The notes under the pieces are model-generated. The model was not told the DNA's origin, searched no databases, and saw only the letters and a program-made list of their open reading frames with translations. A program made the translations under genes and the position numbers. Positions 44,708 through 54,878 of a stretch of DNA of 64,000 nucleotides are shown here, in pieces (the first letter of the stretch is position 1; every line of letters begins with the position of its first letter). This DNA is from Amnibacterium kyonggiense (lineage in GTDB: Bacteria; Actinomycetota; Actinomycetes; Actinomycetales; Microbacteriaceae), in the NCBI RefSeq assembly GCF_004364555.1, contig NZ_SOAM01000001.1:1178001-1242000 (forward strand), given 5' to 3'.

Positions 44708-46162
44708 GTGACCCCCAGCCCGGAACGTCCGCTCGCGGTCGTCGTCCTCGCCGCCGGACAGGGCACGCGGATGCGGTCCAGCCGGCCGAAGGTCCTGCAC
44801 GAGCTCGCGGGGCTGCCGATGCTCGCGCACGTGCTCGTCGCCGCCCGCGCCCTGCGGCCGACGCGCCTCGCCGTCGTCGTCCGGCACGAGCGGGACGCCG
44901 TGGCCGCAGCGGCCGCCGAGCACGCCCCCGACGCCGTGATCGTCGACCAGGACGAGGTGCCCGGCACCGGCCGGGCGCTCGAGGTCGCGGTCGCGGCGCT
45001 CGGCGGGTTCGAGGGCGACGTGCTCGTCCTGTCCGGGGACGTGCCGCTCGTGGACGAGGGCGTCCTCGCGCCCCTGCTCGACGTCCACCGGTCCGGTGTC
45101 GCCTCCGCGACCATGGTCACCGCCGTCGTACCGGACCCGACCGGGTACGGGCGCGTGCTGCGCGGCGTCGGAGGCGACGTCGAGCGCATCGTCGAGCACA
45201 AGGACGCGACCGACGACGAGCGCGCGATCGCGGAGATCAACGCCGGCCTCTACGTCTTCCGGTCCGCCGGCCTCTCCGAGCGGCTCGCGGCGCTCGGCTC
45301 CGCGAACGCCCAGGGCGAGCGCTACCTCACGGACCTCGTGGCGGCTGCCCGAGCCGCGGGGGAGCGGGTCGGCGCCCTCGTCGCGCCGGACCTCGAGGCC
45401 GTCGCGGGCGTGAACGACCGCGTGCAGCTCGCCGCGGCCGCGCGGCGCATGAACGACGCGATCGTGCGGCGGCACCAGCGCGCGGGCGTCACGGTGATCG
45501 ACCCGGCGACCACCTGGATCGACGCGACGGTGACGATCGGCGAGGACGCCGAGATCCGCCCGAACACGCAGCTGCAGCGCGCCACCGCGATCGAGCGCGG
45601 CGCGGTCGTCGGCCCGGACACGACGCTCGTCGACACGGAGGTCGGCGAGGGCGCCCGGGTGAACCGCACCGACGCGACGCTCGCGGTGATCGGCGCGGGC
45701 GCGGACGTCGGCCCCTTCGCCTACCTCCGTCCCGGTACGCGGCTCGGCGCGAAGGGCAAGATCGGCACCTTCGTCGAGACGAAGAACGCGGTCATCGGCG
45801 ACGGGTCGAAGGTGCCGCACCTCTCCTACATCGGCGACACCGAGGTGGGGGAGCGTTCGAACATCGGCGCGAACACGATCACCGCGAACTACGACGGCGT
45901 GCACAAGCACCGCACCGTCGTGGGGTCCGCGGTGCGCACCGGCTCGCACAACGTGTTCGTCGCCCCGGTTACCATCGGGGACGGCGTCTACACGGGCGCC
46001 GGCACGGTCGTCCGCAAGGACGTGCCGGCCGGTGCGCTCGCCGTGAACCCGGCGCCGCAACGCAACATCGAGGGATGGGTCGAGGCGAACCGCCCCGGCA
46101 CCGACGCGGCCCTCACCGCAGCGCGCGTCGCAGCGCCCGAGGAGGACGTGGATTCCCCGTGA
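44708..46162 (+). CDS. glmU: Bifunctional UDP-N-acetylglucosamine pyrophosphorylase / glucosamine-1-phosphate N-acetyltransferase
   Basis: This 484-residue protein has a GTG start after AAGGAG, giving MTPSPERPLAVVVLAAGQGT. The nucleotidyltransferase motif is LAAGQGTRMRSSRPKVLHELAG (residues about 14-35). The C-terminal left-handed beta-helix with hexapeptide repeats runs from about residue 270 (for example AEIRPNTQLQRATAIERGAVVG and IGANTITANYDGVHKHRTVV). It makes UDP-GlcNAc for peptidoglycan. The stop overlaps the prs GTG by 4 bp, so the pair is translationally coupled. Confidence 0.97.
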   Translation: MTPSPERPLAVVVLAAGQGTRMRSSRPKVLHELAGLPMLAHVLVAARALRPTRLAVVVRHERDAVAAAAAEHAPDAVIVDQDEVPGTGRALEVAVAALGGFEGDVLVLSGDVPLVDEGVLAPLLDVHRSGVASATMVTAVVPDPTGYGRVLRGVGGDVERIVEHKDATDDERAIAEINAGLYVFRSAGLSERLAALGSANAQGERYLTDLVAAARAAGERVGALVAPDLEAVAGVNDRVQLAAAARRMNDAIVRRHQRAGVTVIDPATTWIDATVTIGEDAEIRPNTQLQRATAIERGAVVGPDTTLVDTEVGEGARVNRTDATLAVIGAGADVGPFAYLRPGTRLGAKGKIGTFVETKNAVIGDGSKVPHLSYIGDTEVGERSNIGANTITANYDGVHKHRTVVGSAVRTGSHNVFVAPVTIGDGVYTGAGTVVRKDVPAGALAVNPAPQRNIEGWVEANRPGTDAALTAARVAAPEEDVDSP

Positions 46163-47136
46163 CCGGCATCAAGACCCAGGGCGAGAAACGACTCGTCGTC
46201 ATCAGCGGCCGATCGCACCCCGAGCTCGCGAAGAAGGTCGCCGAGGAGCTGGCGACGAGCCTCCTGCCGGTCGACGCGCGCACCTTCGCCTCGGGCGAGA
46301 TCTACACGCGCATGGAGGAGAGCGTCCGCGGCTGCGACGCGTTCGTCATCCAGTCCTACTCGGGCCCGGTCAACGAGTGGCTCATCGAGCAGCTCATCAT
46401 GATCGACACCCTGAAGCGGGCGTCGGCGAAGCGCATCACCGCGGTCGTGCCGTACTACCCGTACTCGCGGCAGGACAAGAAGAGCCGCGGGCGAGACCCG
46501 ATCTCCGCCCGCCTCGTCGCCGACCTGTTCAAGACGGCGGGGGCCGATCGGATCATCTCCGTCGACCTGCACGCCGCGCAGATCCAGGGCTTCTTCGACG
46601 GTCCCCTCGACCAGCTGTTCGCGATGCCGGTGCTCGTCGAGCACATCCAGCGCACGGTCGACCCGGCGAACCTCATCGTGGTGTCGCCGGACATGGGCCG
46701 CGTCCGCGTCGCCGACATCTGGAGCGACACCCTCGACGTCCCGCTCGCGATCATCCACAAGCGCCGCGACCCGGCCGTGCCGAACCAGGTGACGGTCCAC
46801 GAGATCGTCGGCGACGTCAAGGGCAAGATGTGCCTGCTCGTCGACGACATGATCGACACGGGCGGCACGATCGTGAAGGGCGCGGAGGCGCTGAAGGCGA
46901 ACGGCGCGACCGGCGTGATCGTCGCCGCGACGCACGCGATCTTCTCCGACCCGGCGGTCGAGCGGCTCGCATCTCCCGCGATCGACCGCGTGATCGTGAC
47001 GGACACCCTGCCGCTGCCGCCCGAGAAGCTCTTCGACAAGCTCGAGGTGCTGTCGATGGCGCCGATCATCGCGCAGGCCATCCACGAGGTCTTCGAGGAC
47101 GGCTCGGTCACGTCGATGTTCAACGGTGCCGCCTGA
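46159..47136 (+). CDS. prs: Ribose-phosphate pyrophosphokinase
   Basis: This 325-residue protein starts at the GTG inside the glmU stop, giving MTGIKTQGEKRLVVISGRSH. Motifs are RITAVVPYYPYSRQDKKSRGRDPISARL, DLHAAQIQGFFDGPLDQL and the PRPP-binding loop LVDDMIDTGGTIVKGA. It makes PRPP from ribose 5-phosphate and ATP for nucleotide, histidine, tryptophan and arabinosyl-lipid synthesis. The glmU-prs pair is standard in Actinobacteria. Confidence 0.97.
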   Translation: MTGIKTQGEKRLVVISGRSHPELAKKVAEELATSLLPVDARTFASGEIYTRMEESVRGCDAFVIQSYSGPVNEWLIEQLIMIDTLKRASAKRITAVVPYYPYSRQDKKSRGRDPISARLVADLFKTAGADRIISVDLHAAQIQGFFDGPLDQLFAMPVLVEHIQRTVDPANLIVVSPDMGRVRVADIWSDTLDVPLAIIHKRRDPAVPNQVTVHEIVGDVKGKMCLLVDDMIDTGGTIVKGAEALKANGATGVIVAATHAIFSDPAVERLASPAIDRVIVTDTLPLPPEKLFDKLEVLSMAPIIAQAIHEVFEDGSVTSMFNGAA

Positions 47137-47139
47137 CCC

Positions 47140-47751
47140 GTGGTCGCCAGGCCCGGCGAGCGCACCGTGCTCGTGATGTGGGAGTACTGGTGCGAGCACT
47201 CGCCGATCTGGGCCCGCAGCACCGACCTCGACGTCGGGCAGCTCGACGCGCGCGAGCTGGGGCTCCCGGAGGACCTCCGCGACGACCTCGCCGACTGGAA
47301 CCGGCGCTGCGAGGCCGCCGCCGATCCCGACGACCTCCTGGACCGGCCCCCGACCGCGGCCGAGTCGCGTGCGACGGGCGTCGAGGCGTTCGCGCTCGCC
47401 GCCCGGGTGCAGCGGGCGCTCGGCGCCGCGTGGACGGTGTGGTGCCTCGCCGGCGGCGGTGACGGCGGGATGCGGGAGCCGGGCGCGTTCCGGTACCTGC
47501 AGCGGTCGTCCGGTCCGCAGGTGCTGCTCCGCGACGGGGGACCGGTCGACTGGACGCCGACGCACGTCGCGCCGGCGCTCGACGACTTCGCGCCCGCGCT
47601 GCGCCGCGAGGCGCTCGTGTGGCGCGCCTCCGCCGACCGGCTCGAACCCGCCGAGTTCCGCGCGCGGGCGCTGGAGCTCGCCGGCCGCCTGCACGGCGCG
47701 CTCGAGCACGGGCGCGTGCTCTGGTTCGGCGGCGGGGACGTCTCCGCCTGA
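47140..47751 (+). CDS. Hypothetical protein downstream of prs
   Basis: This 203-residue protein has a GTG start at 47140, 3 bp after the prs stop. An internal ATG (giving MWEYWCEHSPIWARSTDLDV) is possible. The N-terminal third is acidic (DLDVGQLDARELGLPEDLRDDLADWNRRCE). The second half contains ALGAAWTVWCLAGGGDGG and LLRDGGPVDWTP. No signal peptide or membrane helix is present and no family is recognised. The tight spacing suggests it is expressed with glmU-prs. The product is a soluble cytosolic protein of unknown role. Confidence 0.75.
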   Translation: MVARPGERTVLVMWEYWCEHSPIWARSTDLDVGQLDARELGLPEDLRDDLADWNRRCEAAADPDDLLDRPPTAAESRATGVEAFALAARVQRALGAAWTVWCLAGGGDGGMREPGAFRYLQRSSGPQVLLRDGGPVDWTPTHVAPALDDFAPALRREALVWRASADRLEPAEFRARALELAGRLHGALEHGRVLWFGGGDVSA

Positions 47752-47803
47752 CGCCTCCGATCGCTCGGGCTCCTCCCGGGCGACGACGCCGAGACTGGCG
47801 GCC

Positions 47804-49135
47804 ATGATCACGCCGGTGCAGTCCGAGTCGGCCCGCCTGTTCGACACCGGCGCCGTCACCGAGGTGCGCGGCTCGACCGGGCTGGTCGCCGCGTGGGACG
47901 TCGACGCGCTCGCGACCGGCGCCGTCGCCGCGTTCGCGGACGCGGTCGTCGCGCTGCTCGCCGCCGGTGGCGTTCCGGCGTCCGCCACCGTCGACGCACC
48001 GCTCGTCGGGGCCTGGTTCAAGCAGGCGCTCCGCCCCGTCGGCTGGGAGGTCCCGTCGCCGTGGGACCCGATCGCCGGCGACTACGCCGCCGCGGACGGC
48101 TGGATCCGCCTGCACACGAACGCGCCGCGGCACCGCGAGGCCGCCCTCCGCGTGCTCGGCGTCCCCGCCGACCGGGACGCGGTCGCCGCCGCCGTGGCCC
48201 GGTGGCAGGCGGAGGAGCTGGAGACCGCCGTCGTCGACGCCGGCGGTGCCGCGGCCGCCATGCGCGGGCAGGAGGCGTGGCTGCGCCATCCGCAGGGCGT
48301 CGCGAGCCGGCGGGAGCCCCTCGTCGACCGCCTCCACACCGTCCCCGCGACGACGGCGTGGCATCCCGATCCCGTGCGGCCGCTCGCGGGTGTCCGCGTC
48401 CTCGACCTGACCCGCGTGCTCGCCGGGCCGGTCGCGACCCGGGCCCTCGCCGCGCTCGGCGCCACCGTGCTGCGCGTCGACCCGCCGGAGTGGGACGAGC
48501 CCGCGGTGGTGCCGGACATGACGCTCGGCAAGCTGCCGACCCGCATCGACGCCCGAACCGCGGAGGGGCGGGAGCGCCTCGGCGACCTCCTCGCCGGCGC
48601 GGACGTCCTCGTCCACGGCTACCGCCGCGGCGCGCTGGACGCGATCGGGCTGGGCGACGCGGAGCGGCAGGACATCCGGCCGGGCCTCGTCGAGGTCGCG
48701 CTCACCGCCTACGGCTGGAGCGGCCCGTGGACCGGCCGCCGCGGGTTCGACTCGCTCGTGCAGATGTCCGCCGGCATCGCCGCGCGCGGGATGCGCCTCT
48801 CCGCCGACGAGCGCCCCGTGCCGCTGCCGGTGCAGGCCCTCGACCACGCGACCGGGTGGCTCATGGCCGCCGCCGCGGTGACGGGCCTCCGCGACCGCCT
48901 CCGCGGCGGCAGCGGCTCGCACGCGTTCCTGTCGCTCGCGCGCACGGCGGCCGAGCTCGTGCCGACCGAGCCGGGTCCGTGGGCGGTGCGCGACGAGCCG
49001 GACGGCGCCGACCTCATCACGCCGTGGGGCGCGGCGCGGCTCCTCCCGTTCCCGCTCGCGGTCGACGGGGTCGCCCTGCGGTTCGACGCGGGGCCCGCGC
49101 CGCTCGGCAGCGCGGCGCCGTCCTGGCCCGCCTGA
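47804..49135 (+). CDS. Class III CoA-transferase (CaiB/BaiF family)
   Basis: This 443-residue protein starts MITPVQSESARLFDTGAVTE. The second half begins with the canonical family start PLAGVRVLDLTRVLAGPVATRALAALGATVLRVD (residues about 191-224) and continues with VHGYRRGALDAIGLG and LVEVALTAYGWSGPWTGRRGFDSLVQ. The first 190 residues include AADGWIRLHTNAPRHREAALRVLG, a pattern normally found in the acyl-binding portion downstream of the core. The order therefore looks permuted or partly duplicated. CoA-transferases of this class move CoA between carboxylic acids. Substrate unknown, no partner genes nearby. Confidence 0.87.
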   Translation: MITPVQSESARLFDTGAVTEVRGSTGLVAAWDVDALATGAVAAFADAVVALLAAGGVPASATVDAPLVGAWFKQALRPVGWEVPSPWDPIAGDYAAADGWIRLHTNAPRHREAALRVLGVPADRDAVAAAVARWQAEELETAVVDAGGAAAAMRGQEAWLRHPQGVASRREPLVDRLHTVPATTAWHPDPVRPLAGVRVLDLTRVLAGPVATRALAALGATVLRVDPPEWDEPAVVPDMTLGKLPTRIDARTAEGRERLGDLLAGADVLVHGYRRGALDAIGLGDAERQDIRPGLVEVALTAYGWSGPWTGRRGFDSLVQMSAGIAARGMRLSADERPVPLPVQALDHATGWLMAAAAVTGLRDRLRGGSGSHAFLSLARTAAELVPTEPGPWAVRDEPDGADLITPWGAARLLPFPLAVDGVALRFDAGPAPLGSAAPSWPA

Positions 49136-49154
49136 GCCGGACCTCGACCCCCGT

Positions 49155-49177
49155 CCGGGGGACCCGGGTTCCCCCGG
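49155..49177 (+). terminator. GC-rich hairpin after the CoA-transferase gene
   Basis: CCGGGGG (49155-49161) pairs with CCCCCGG (49171-49177), and a central CCCGGG can also pair. Located 20 bp after the stop codon. Confidence 0.6.
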
Positions 49178-49269
49178 CGCCCCCTCTGGGCATCGACCGA
49201 CGATCCGTGCACGCGAGAGCGTGAGTCCGCGCACCGCCCATCCGTCCGTCCCCGTCCCGAGGAGCCCTC

Positions 49270-49575
49270 ATGGGTGCACCGAAGCTCCGCCCCCTGCTCG
49301 CCCTCGCCGCCGTCGTGCTCGGCGTCGCACTCGCCCCGGCCGCCGTCGCGGCGGCGGAACCGATCCGCGCTGCGGCCCTCCAGCAGACCGACGTCGCGTC
49401 GCTGACGCAGGCGGAGGCGCGACTGGACGCGGCGTCCCAGCGCACCACGGACGGCGGCAGCCGCGCGATCGGCGACGGGGCGCCGACGCCGCCCGCATGG
49501 CTCCTCCTGCTCCTCGTGCCGATCCTCGCCGGTGGCGGGATCGCGGTCGGGTCCACCGTCCGGCGCCTGCAGTAG
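49270..49575 (+). CDS. Small secreted, C-terminally anchored protein
   Basis: This 101-residue protein starts MGAPKLRPLLALAAVVLGVA after GAGGAG. A Sec signal peptide with likely cleavage after AAVAAAE (about residue 30) precedes a short polar segment (Gln/Ala-rich, about 33-75). A C-terminal membrane helix WLLLLLVPILAGGGIAVGS and a short basic tail STVRRLQ follow. No LPXTG motif. It is probably exposed on the outer membrane face. No family is recognised; short surface proteins of this plan vary widely. Confidence 0.7.
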   Translation: MGAPKLRPLLALAAVVLGVALAPAAVAAAEPIRAAALQQTDVASLTQAEARLDAASQRTTDGGSRAIGDGAPTPPAWLLLLLVPILAGGGIAVGSTVRRLQ

Positions 49576-49602
49576 GCGGCGGTTTCCGCTGACCGGATGG
49601 TC

Positions 49603-49621
49603 CCGCGACGCCCCGTCGCGG
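49603..49621. terminator. Short GC hairpin between two secreted-protein genes
   Basis: CCGCGACG pairs with CGTCGCGG around CCC, 28 bp after the preceding stop. A TACCGT box further on (49648-49653) could be the -10 of the next gene. Confidence 0.6.
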
Positions 49622-49689
49622 CGCTCCCGTCCGGCCGCGGTGCTGCTTACCGTGATCGGGCCACCCGTCCGATCCGGAAGGACCTCCGC

Positions 49690-50541
49690 ATGCCCCTGCT
49701 CCGTCGCTCACCTCGGCGCACCGTCGCCATCGCACTCGCCACGGCCGCCCTCGTCGCAGGAGGCGGCGCGGCCGGAGCCGTCGCCGTCACGGTCGCGACG
49801 CAGCCCGCGATCCGCACCACCACGCCGAAGCACGCGTCCGACGTCACGAACGTCGACGTGCTGCGGCAGCAGATCGCGAACTACTACGGCGACCCGCTGA
49901 AGACCGGGACCATCGGGAAGCACTCGAACTACGTGAAGGAGCTGCACGGGATCGAGCGCAACGCCGCGAGCTACCTCGCGCACGCCCACCACGCGAAGGG
50001 GAAGAAGAAGGCGATCCTGCTCGACGTCGACGACACCGCGCTCGCGACCTGGAACTACGAGACCTCCAGCAACTGGGCGTACGACCCGACGACGAACGCC
50101 GAGTACGTGACCGACGAGCGGTTCCCGGCCGTGCCGGGCATGGTCCGCCTCGTGAAGGCCGCGAAGGCGCACGGCTACGCCGTGTTCTTCCTCACCGGCC
50201 GGCCCGCCGCGCAGGAGGCGGCGACCCTCGGGAACCTGACCGACTCCGACACGATCGGCCTGGACGCGGGGTACCCGACGCCGACCGACCCGGACGGGAC
50301 GGGCCCGGAGGACGGCCTCTACACGAAGCCCCCGCTCGGCAGCCCGACCCCGTGGCTCGCGTCGACCTGCGGGACGACCGTCGCCTGCACGACCGTCCAG
50401 TACAAGTCGCTGACGCGGAAGCACATCGAGTCGCTCGGCTACGACATCGTCGCGAACTTCGGCGACCAGTACAGCGACCTGAAGGGCGGCTCGGCGGACA
50501 AGGGCTTCAAGCTCCCGAACCCGAACTACTACCTGCCCTGA
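49690..50541 (+). CDS. Secreted HAD-type acid phosphatase (class B/IIIB)
   Basis: This 283-residue protein starts MPLLRRSPRRTVAIALATAA after GGAAGGA. The earlier in-frame start was rejected because this one gives a clean export signal (hydrophobic 11-40, probably an uncleaved anchor or late cleavage). The HAD motif I is ILLDVDDTAL with nucleophile Asp112 and Asp114. Motif II is FFLTGRPAAQ and motif IV is ANFGDQYSDLKGG. The protein resembles plant-type and actinobacterial acid phosphatases, which hydrolyse phosphomonoesters outside the cell. An alternative is a 5'-nucleotidase-like activity. Confidence 0.88.
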   Translation: MPLLRRSPRRTVAIALATAALVAGGGAAGAVAVTVATQPAIRTTTPKHASDVTNVDVLRQQIANYYGDPLKTGTIGKHSNYVKELHGIERNAASYLAHAHHAKGKKKAILLDVDDTALATWNYETSSNWAYDPTTNAEYVTDERFPAVPGMVRLVKAAKAHGYAVFFLTGRPAAQEAATLGNLTDSDTIGLDAGYPTPTDPDGTGPEDGLYTKPPLGSPTPWLASTCGTTVACTTVQYKSLTRKHIESLGYDIVANFGDQYSDLKGGSADKGFKLPNPNYYLP

Positions 50542-50550
50542 CCCCTCCGT

Positions 50551-50613
50551 CGGGTTCTCCGATACGGAGATCCGGGGGCTTCGCCTCGCCGGATCCCCGT
50601 ATCGGTGAACCCG
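50551..50613. repeat. Inverted repeat after the phosphatase gene (palindrome 6)
   Basis: Arms 50551-50575 and 50589-50613 pair over 25 bp with two mismatches. The core GATACGGAGATCCGG and flank GTGAAC are shared with 1490-1545. The genes on both sides run in the same direction, so it may end the phosphatase transcript. Confidence 0.87.
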
Positions 50614-50680
50614 GCCCCACCTCGCGGGGCACCGGAACCGGGGCTGCCGGAAGGTCCCGCTGACCAGCAGGATCACGATC

Positions 50681-51025
50681 ATGACCAGAGGTCTGTTCGT
50701 GACGGGGCGACGACGCCCCACGCTCGGCGCGCTCTACGTCGCCGCGGTCGGCGCGTTCGCCGTCCTCCTGCTCGCGCTCGTCGGCGCCGGCCTCGCGAGC
50801 CCCGTCGCCGTGATCATCGTCGCGGTCCCGCTCGGCCCGATCGGGGTCGTCGCCGCAGCGCTGGCGCTGCCCGTCCTCGGCGCGATCCCGTCCCCGCCCG
50901 TCGCCGTGCTGATCCTGGCCGCGGTGCTCGCCATCGCCGCGGCGAACGTGATGCTCGCCGCGGCGGCCTCCTTCGTCGCGGCCGCCCGCCTGGACCGCCT
51001 CCGGGAGCACGCCCTGGTCCGCTGA
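50681..51025 (+). CDS. Small membrane protein of unknown function
   Basis: This 114-residue protein starts MTRGLFVTGRRRPTLGALYV. Three hydrophobic segments (about 16-38, 42-66, 72-100) form a compact membrane protein with basic ends. There is no recognisable motif and no clear Shine-Dalgarno immediately upstream (an AGCAGGA is 9 nt away). Codon use has the strong third-position GC of its neighbours, which supports coding. It is convergent with glgX. Confidence 0.65.
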   Translation: MTRGLFVTGRRRPTLGALYVAAVGAFAVLLLALVGAGLASPVAVIIVAVPLGPIGVVAAALALPVLGAIPSPPVAVLILAAVLAIAAANVMLAAAASFVAAARLDRLREHALVR

Positions 51026-51047
51026 CCTCCGGTGCGCCCGGCCCAGC

Positions 51048-51125
51048 GCTTCGGCAGGCCGGGAGCGCTGCAGCAGGCTGCGAGGCGCCGTTCGGACCTG
51101 CCGAAGCACTCGCAGCCTGCTGCAG
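51048..51125. repeat. Interleaved inverted repeats with pseudoknot topology (palindrome 10)
   Basis: Element A GCTTCGGCAGG (51048-51058) pairs with 51097-51107. Element B CTGCAGCAGGCTGCGAG (51068-51084) pairs with 51109-51125. The order is A, B, A', B', which cannot nest as a simple hairpin. It lies between convergent genes, ending 6 bp before the glgX stop. Confidence 0.85.
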
Positions 51126-51131
51126 GGGGGC

Positions 51132-53177
<2,046 letters not shown>

Positions 53178-53277
53178 GAGGGCCTTTCCGGGGAAGCGGT
53201 CGGCCGAGGGTAACGACCGCGTCGCCCGCGACCCTGGACGGAGGTCGACCGGGAGCAGGGAGCGGACCGTGCGCCTG

Positions 53278-53375
53278 GCGGATCCGCAGATCCTCCGCCG
53301 ATCCGCGGATCCCGGCCGACACGCCGGTCCGACCCCTCCGCCGCGCGGCGCGTCCGCCCGGTTCTGCGGATCCGC
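53278..53375. repeat. Inverted repeat in a divergent promoter region (palindrome 7)
   Basis: Arms GCGGATCCGCAGA (53278-53290) and 53363-53375 pair perfectly over 13 bp. Extra GATCCGCGGATC and CGACACGCCGG cores lie between. It sits between the starts of glgX and a lipoprotein gene, so it cannot be a terminator of either. The arms match palindrome 2. Confidence 0.8.
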
Positions 53376-53411
53376 GAGCGGATCGGGTCGACTCGGCGGA
53401 GGATGGAGGGG

Positions 53412-54860
53412 ATGCGCCGACTGCTCCTCGTCCTGACGGCCGCCGCGGCGCTCGTGCTCGCCGGATGCACGGCGGATCCGCAGCCGCAGCCGTCGCGATC
53501 GGTCGTCGCGCCGGTCCGACTCGCGACCGCCCGTGCGACGGTCGCCGTGGACGGCTCCTCGGCCGCCGCCCGCGCCGCGGCCGCGAGTCGCGCCCTCTTC
53601 ACGGCGTCGCCCGGCGTGGTCCTCGCGCCCGCGGGCGATTCGTCGGCGCAGCGCGCCGCCGCTGCGGCGGCCGTGCGCCTCCGCGTGCCGCTGCTGCTCA
53701 CGGGCGGTGGCGACGCGGCCGTCGAGGCGCGGCGGCTCGGCGCGACCTGGAGCGTCGGGTTCGGCGCCGGGTCCCGCCTCGCCGGCCTGCGGACGCGGTC
53801 CGCGAGCGCCTCGCCGCCGCCGCTCGCCTCGCGGCCAGGCGCGGTCGTCGTGGCGACCGACGAGCGCGCGGACGCCGTCGCGCTCGCCACCGCGAAGGCG
53901 GCGGGCGCGACCGTCGTGGCGGCGCGCTCGACGGACCTGAACGGCGACCCCGCCGTCGTGAAGGCGATCGCCGCGGAGGAGGACGACCGGGTCGTCCTCG
54001 TCGGCGCCGCATTCGCGAGCCGCGCCGACCTCGCCTGGTCGGTCGCCGCCGCACGGACCGGCTGGACCTATGCGGACGGATCGCAGCGCGCCTGGGACGG
54101 CCGCAGCCTCCACGTCGCCCTCTACGGCACCCCGAGCGACGGCGTGCTCGGCGTGCTCGGGCAGCAGAGCGGACCCGCGACGATCGCGCGGGTGAAGGCG
54201 CTGTCCCGGCAGTACGCGAAGCGCACGAGCCGGACCGTCTCGCCGATGCTCGAGGTCATCGCGACCGTCGCCGCGGGCGGCCCGACGGACGACGGCGACT
54301 ACTCGAGCGAGATCGACGCCTCGACGCTCGAGCCGTACGTCGACCGCGCGCTGGCGGCCGGCGTCCCGGTGATCCTCGACCTGCAGCCCGGCCGGAGCGA
54401 CTTCCTGACCCAGGCGAAGGCCTACGCGTCGCTGCTCGAGAAGCCCGGCGTCGGGCTCGCGCTCGACCCGGAGTGGCGCCTCGGACCGAAGCAGAAGCCG
54501 CTCGTCCAGATCGGGCGCGTGTCCGCGGCGGAGGTGAACCGCACCTCCGCCTGGCTCGCGGACCTCGTGCGGACGAAGGGGCTGCCGCCGAAGCCGTTCG
54601 TCCTCCACGAGTTCCGGCTGACGATGCTGCAGCAGCGGCAGGACGTCGTCGTCGACCGGCCCGAGCTCGACGTGCTCATCCACGTCGACGGGCAGGGGTC
54701 GCAGCCCGACAAGCAGGCGACGTGGCGGGCCGTCCGCGCGGGCGCGCCGGACGTCGGCTGGGGCTGGAAGAACTTCCTGAAGAAGGACCGGCCCGTCCTC
54801 ACGCCGCAGCAGACGCTGCAGCAGGTGCATCCGACGCCGGACCTCATCACCTACCAGTGA
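53412..54860 (+). CDS. Secreted lipoprotein with cell-wall-binding-repeat-like and TIM-barrel-like regions
   Basis: This 482-residue protein starts MRRLLLVLTAAAALVLAGC; GGAGG 9 nt upstream favours this ATG over one three codons earlier. The lipobox LAGC lies around Cys19. Residues about 35-190 show alternating pattern (LLLTGGGDAAVEARRLGATW; GAVVVATDERADAVALATAKAAG) reminiscent of cell wall binding repeat 2. Residues about 230-480 resemble a TIM-barrel hydrolase region (VPVILDLQPGRSDFLTQAKA; LALDPEWRLGPKQKP; HEFRLTMLQQR). It is probably anchored outside the membrane. No enzymatic function can be assigned. Confidence 0.83.
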   Translation: MRRLLLVLTAAAALVLAGCTADPQPQPSRSVVAPVRLATARATVAVDGSSAAARAAAASRALFTASPGVVLAPAGDSSAQRAAAAAAVRLRVPLLLTGGGDAAVEARRLGATWSVGFGAGSRLAGLRTRSASASPPPLASRPGAVVVATDERADAVALATAKAAGATVVAARSTDLNGDPAVVKAIAAEEDDRVVLVGAAFASRADLAWSVAAARTGWTYADGSQRAWDGRSLHVALYGTPSDGVLGVLGQQSGPATIARVKALSRQYAKRTSRTVSPMLEVIATVAAGGPTDDGDYSSEIDASTLEPYVDRALAAGVPVILDLQPGRSDFLTQAKAYASLLEKPGVGLALDPEWRLGPKQKPLVQIGRVSAAEVNRTSAWLADLVRTKGLPPKPFVLHEFRLTMLQQRQDVVVDRPELDVLIHVDGQGSQPDKQATWRAVRAGAPDVGWGWKNFLKKDRPVLTPQQTLQQVHPTPDLITYQ

Positions 54861-54878
54861 CGGGGGAGTGCACGCCGG

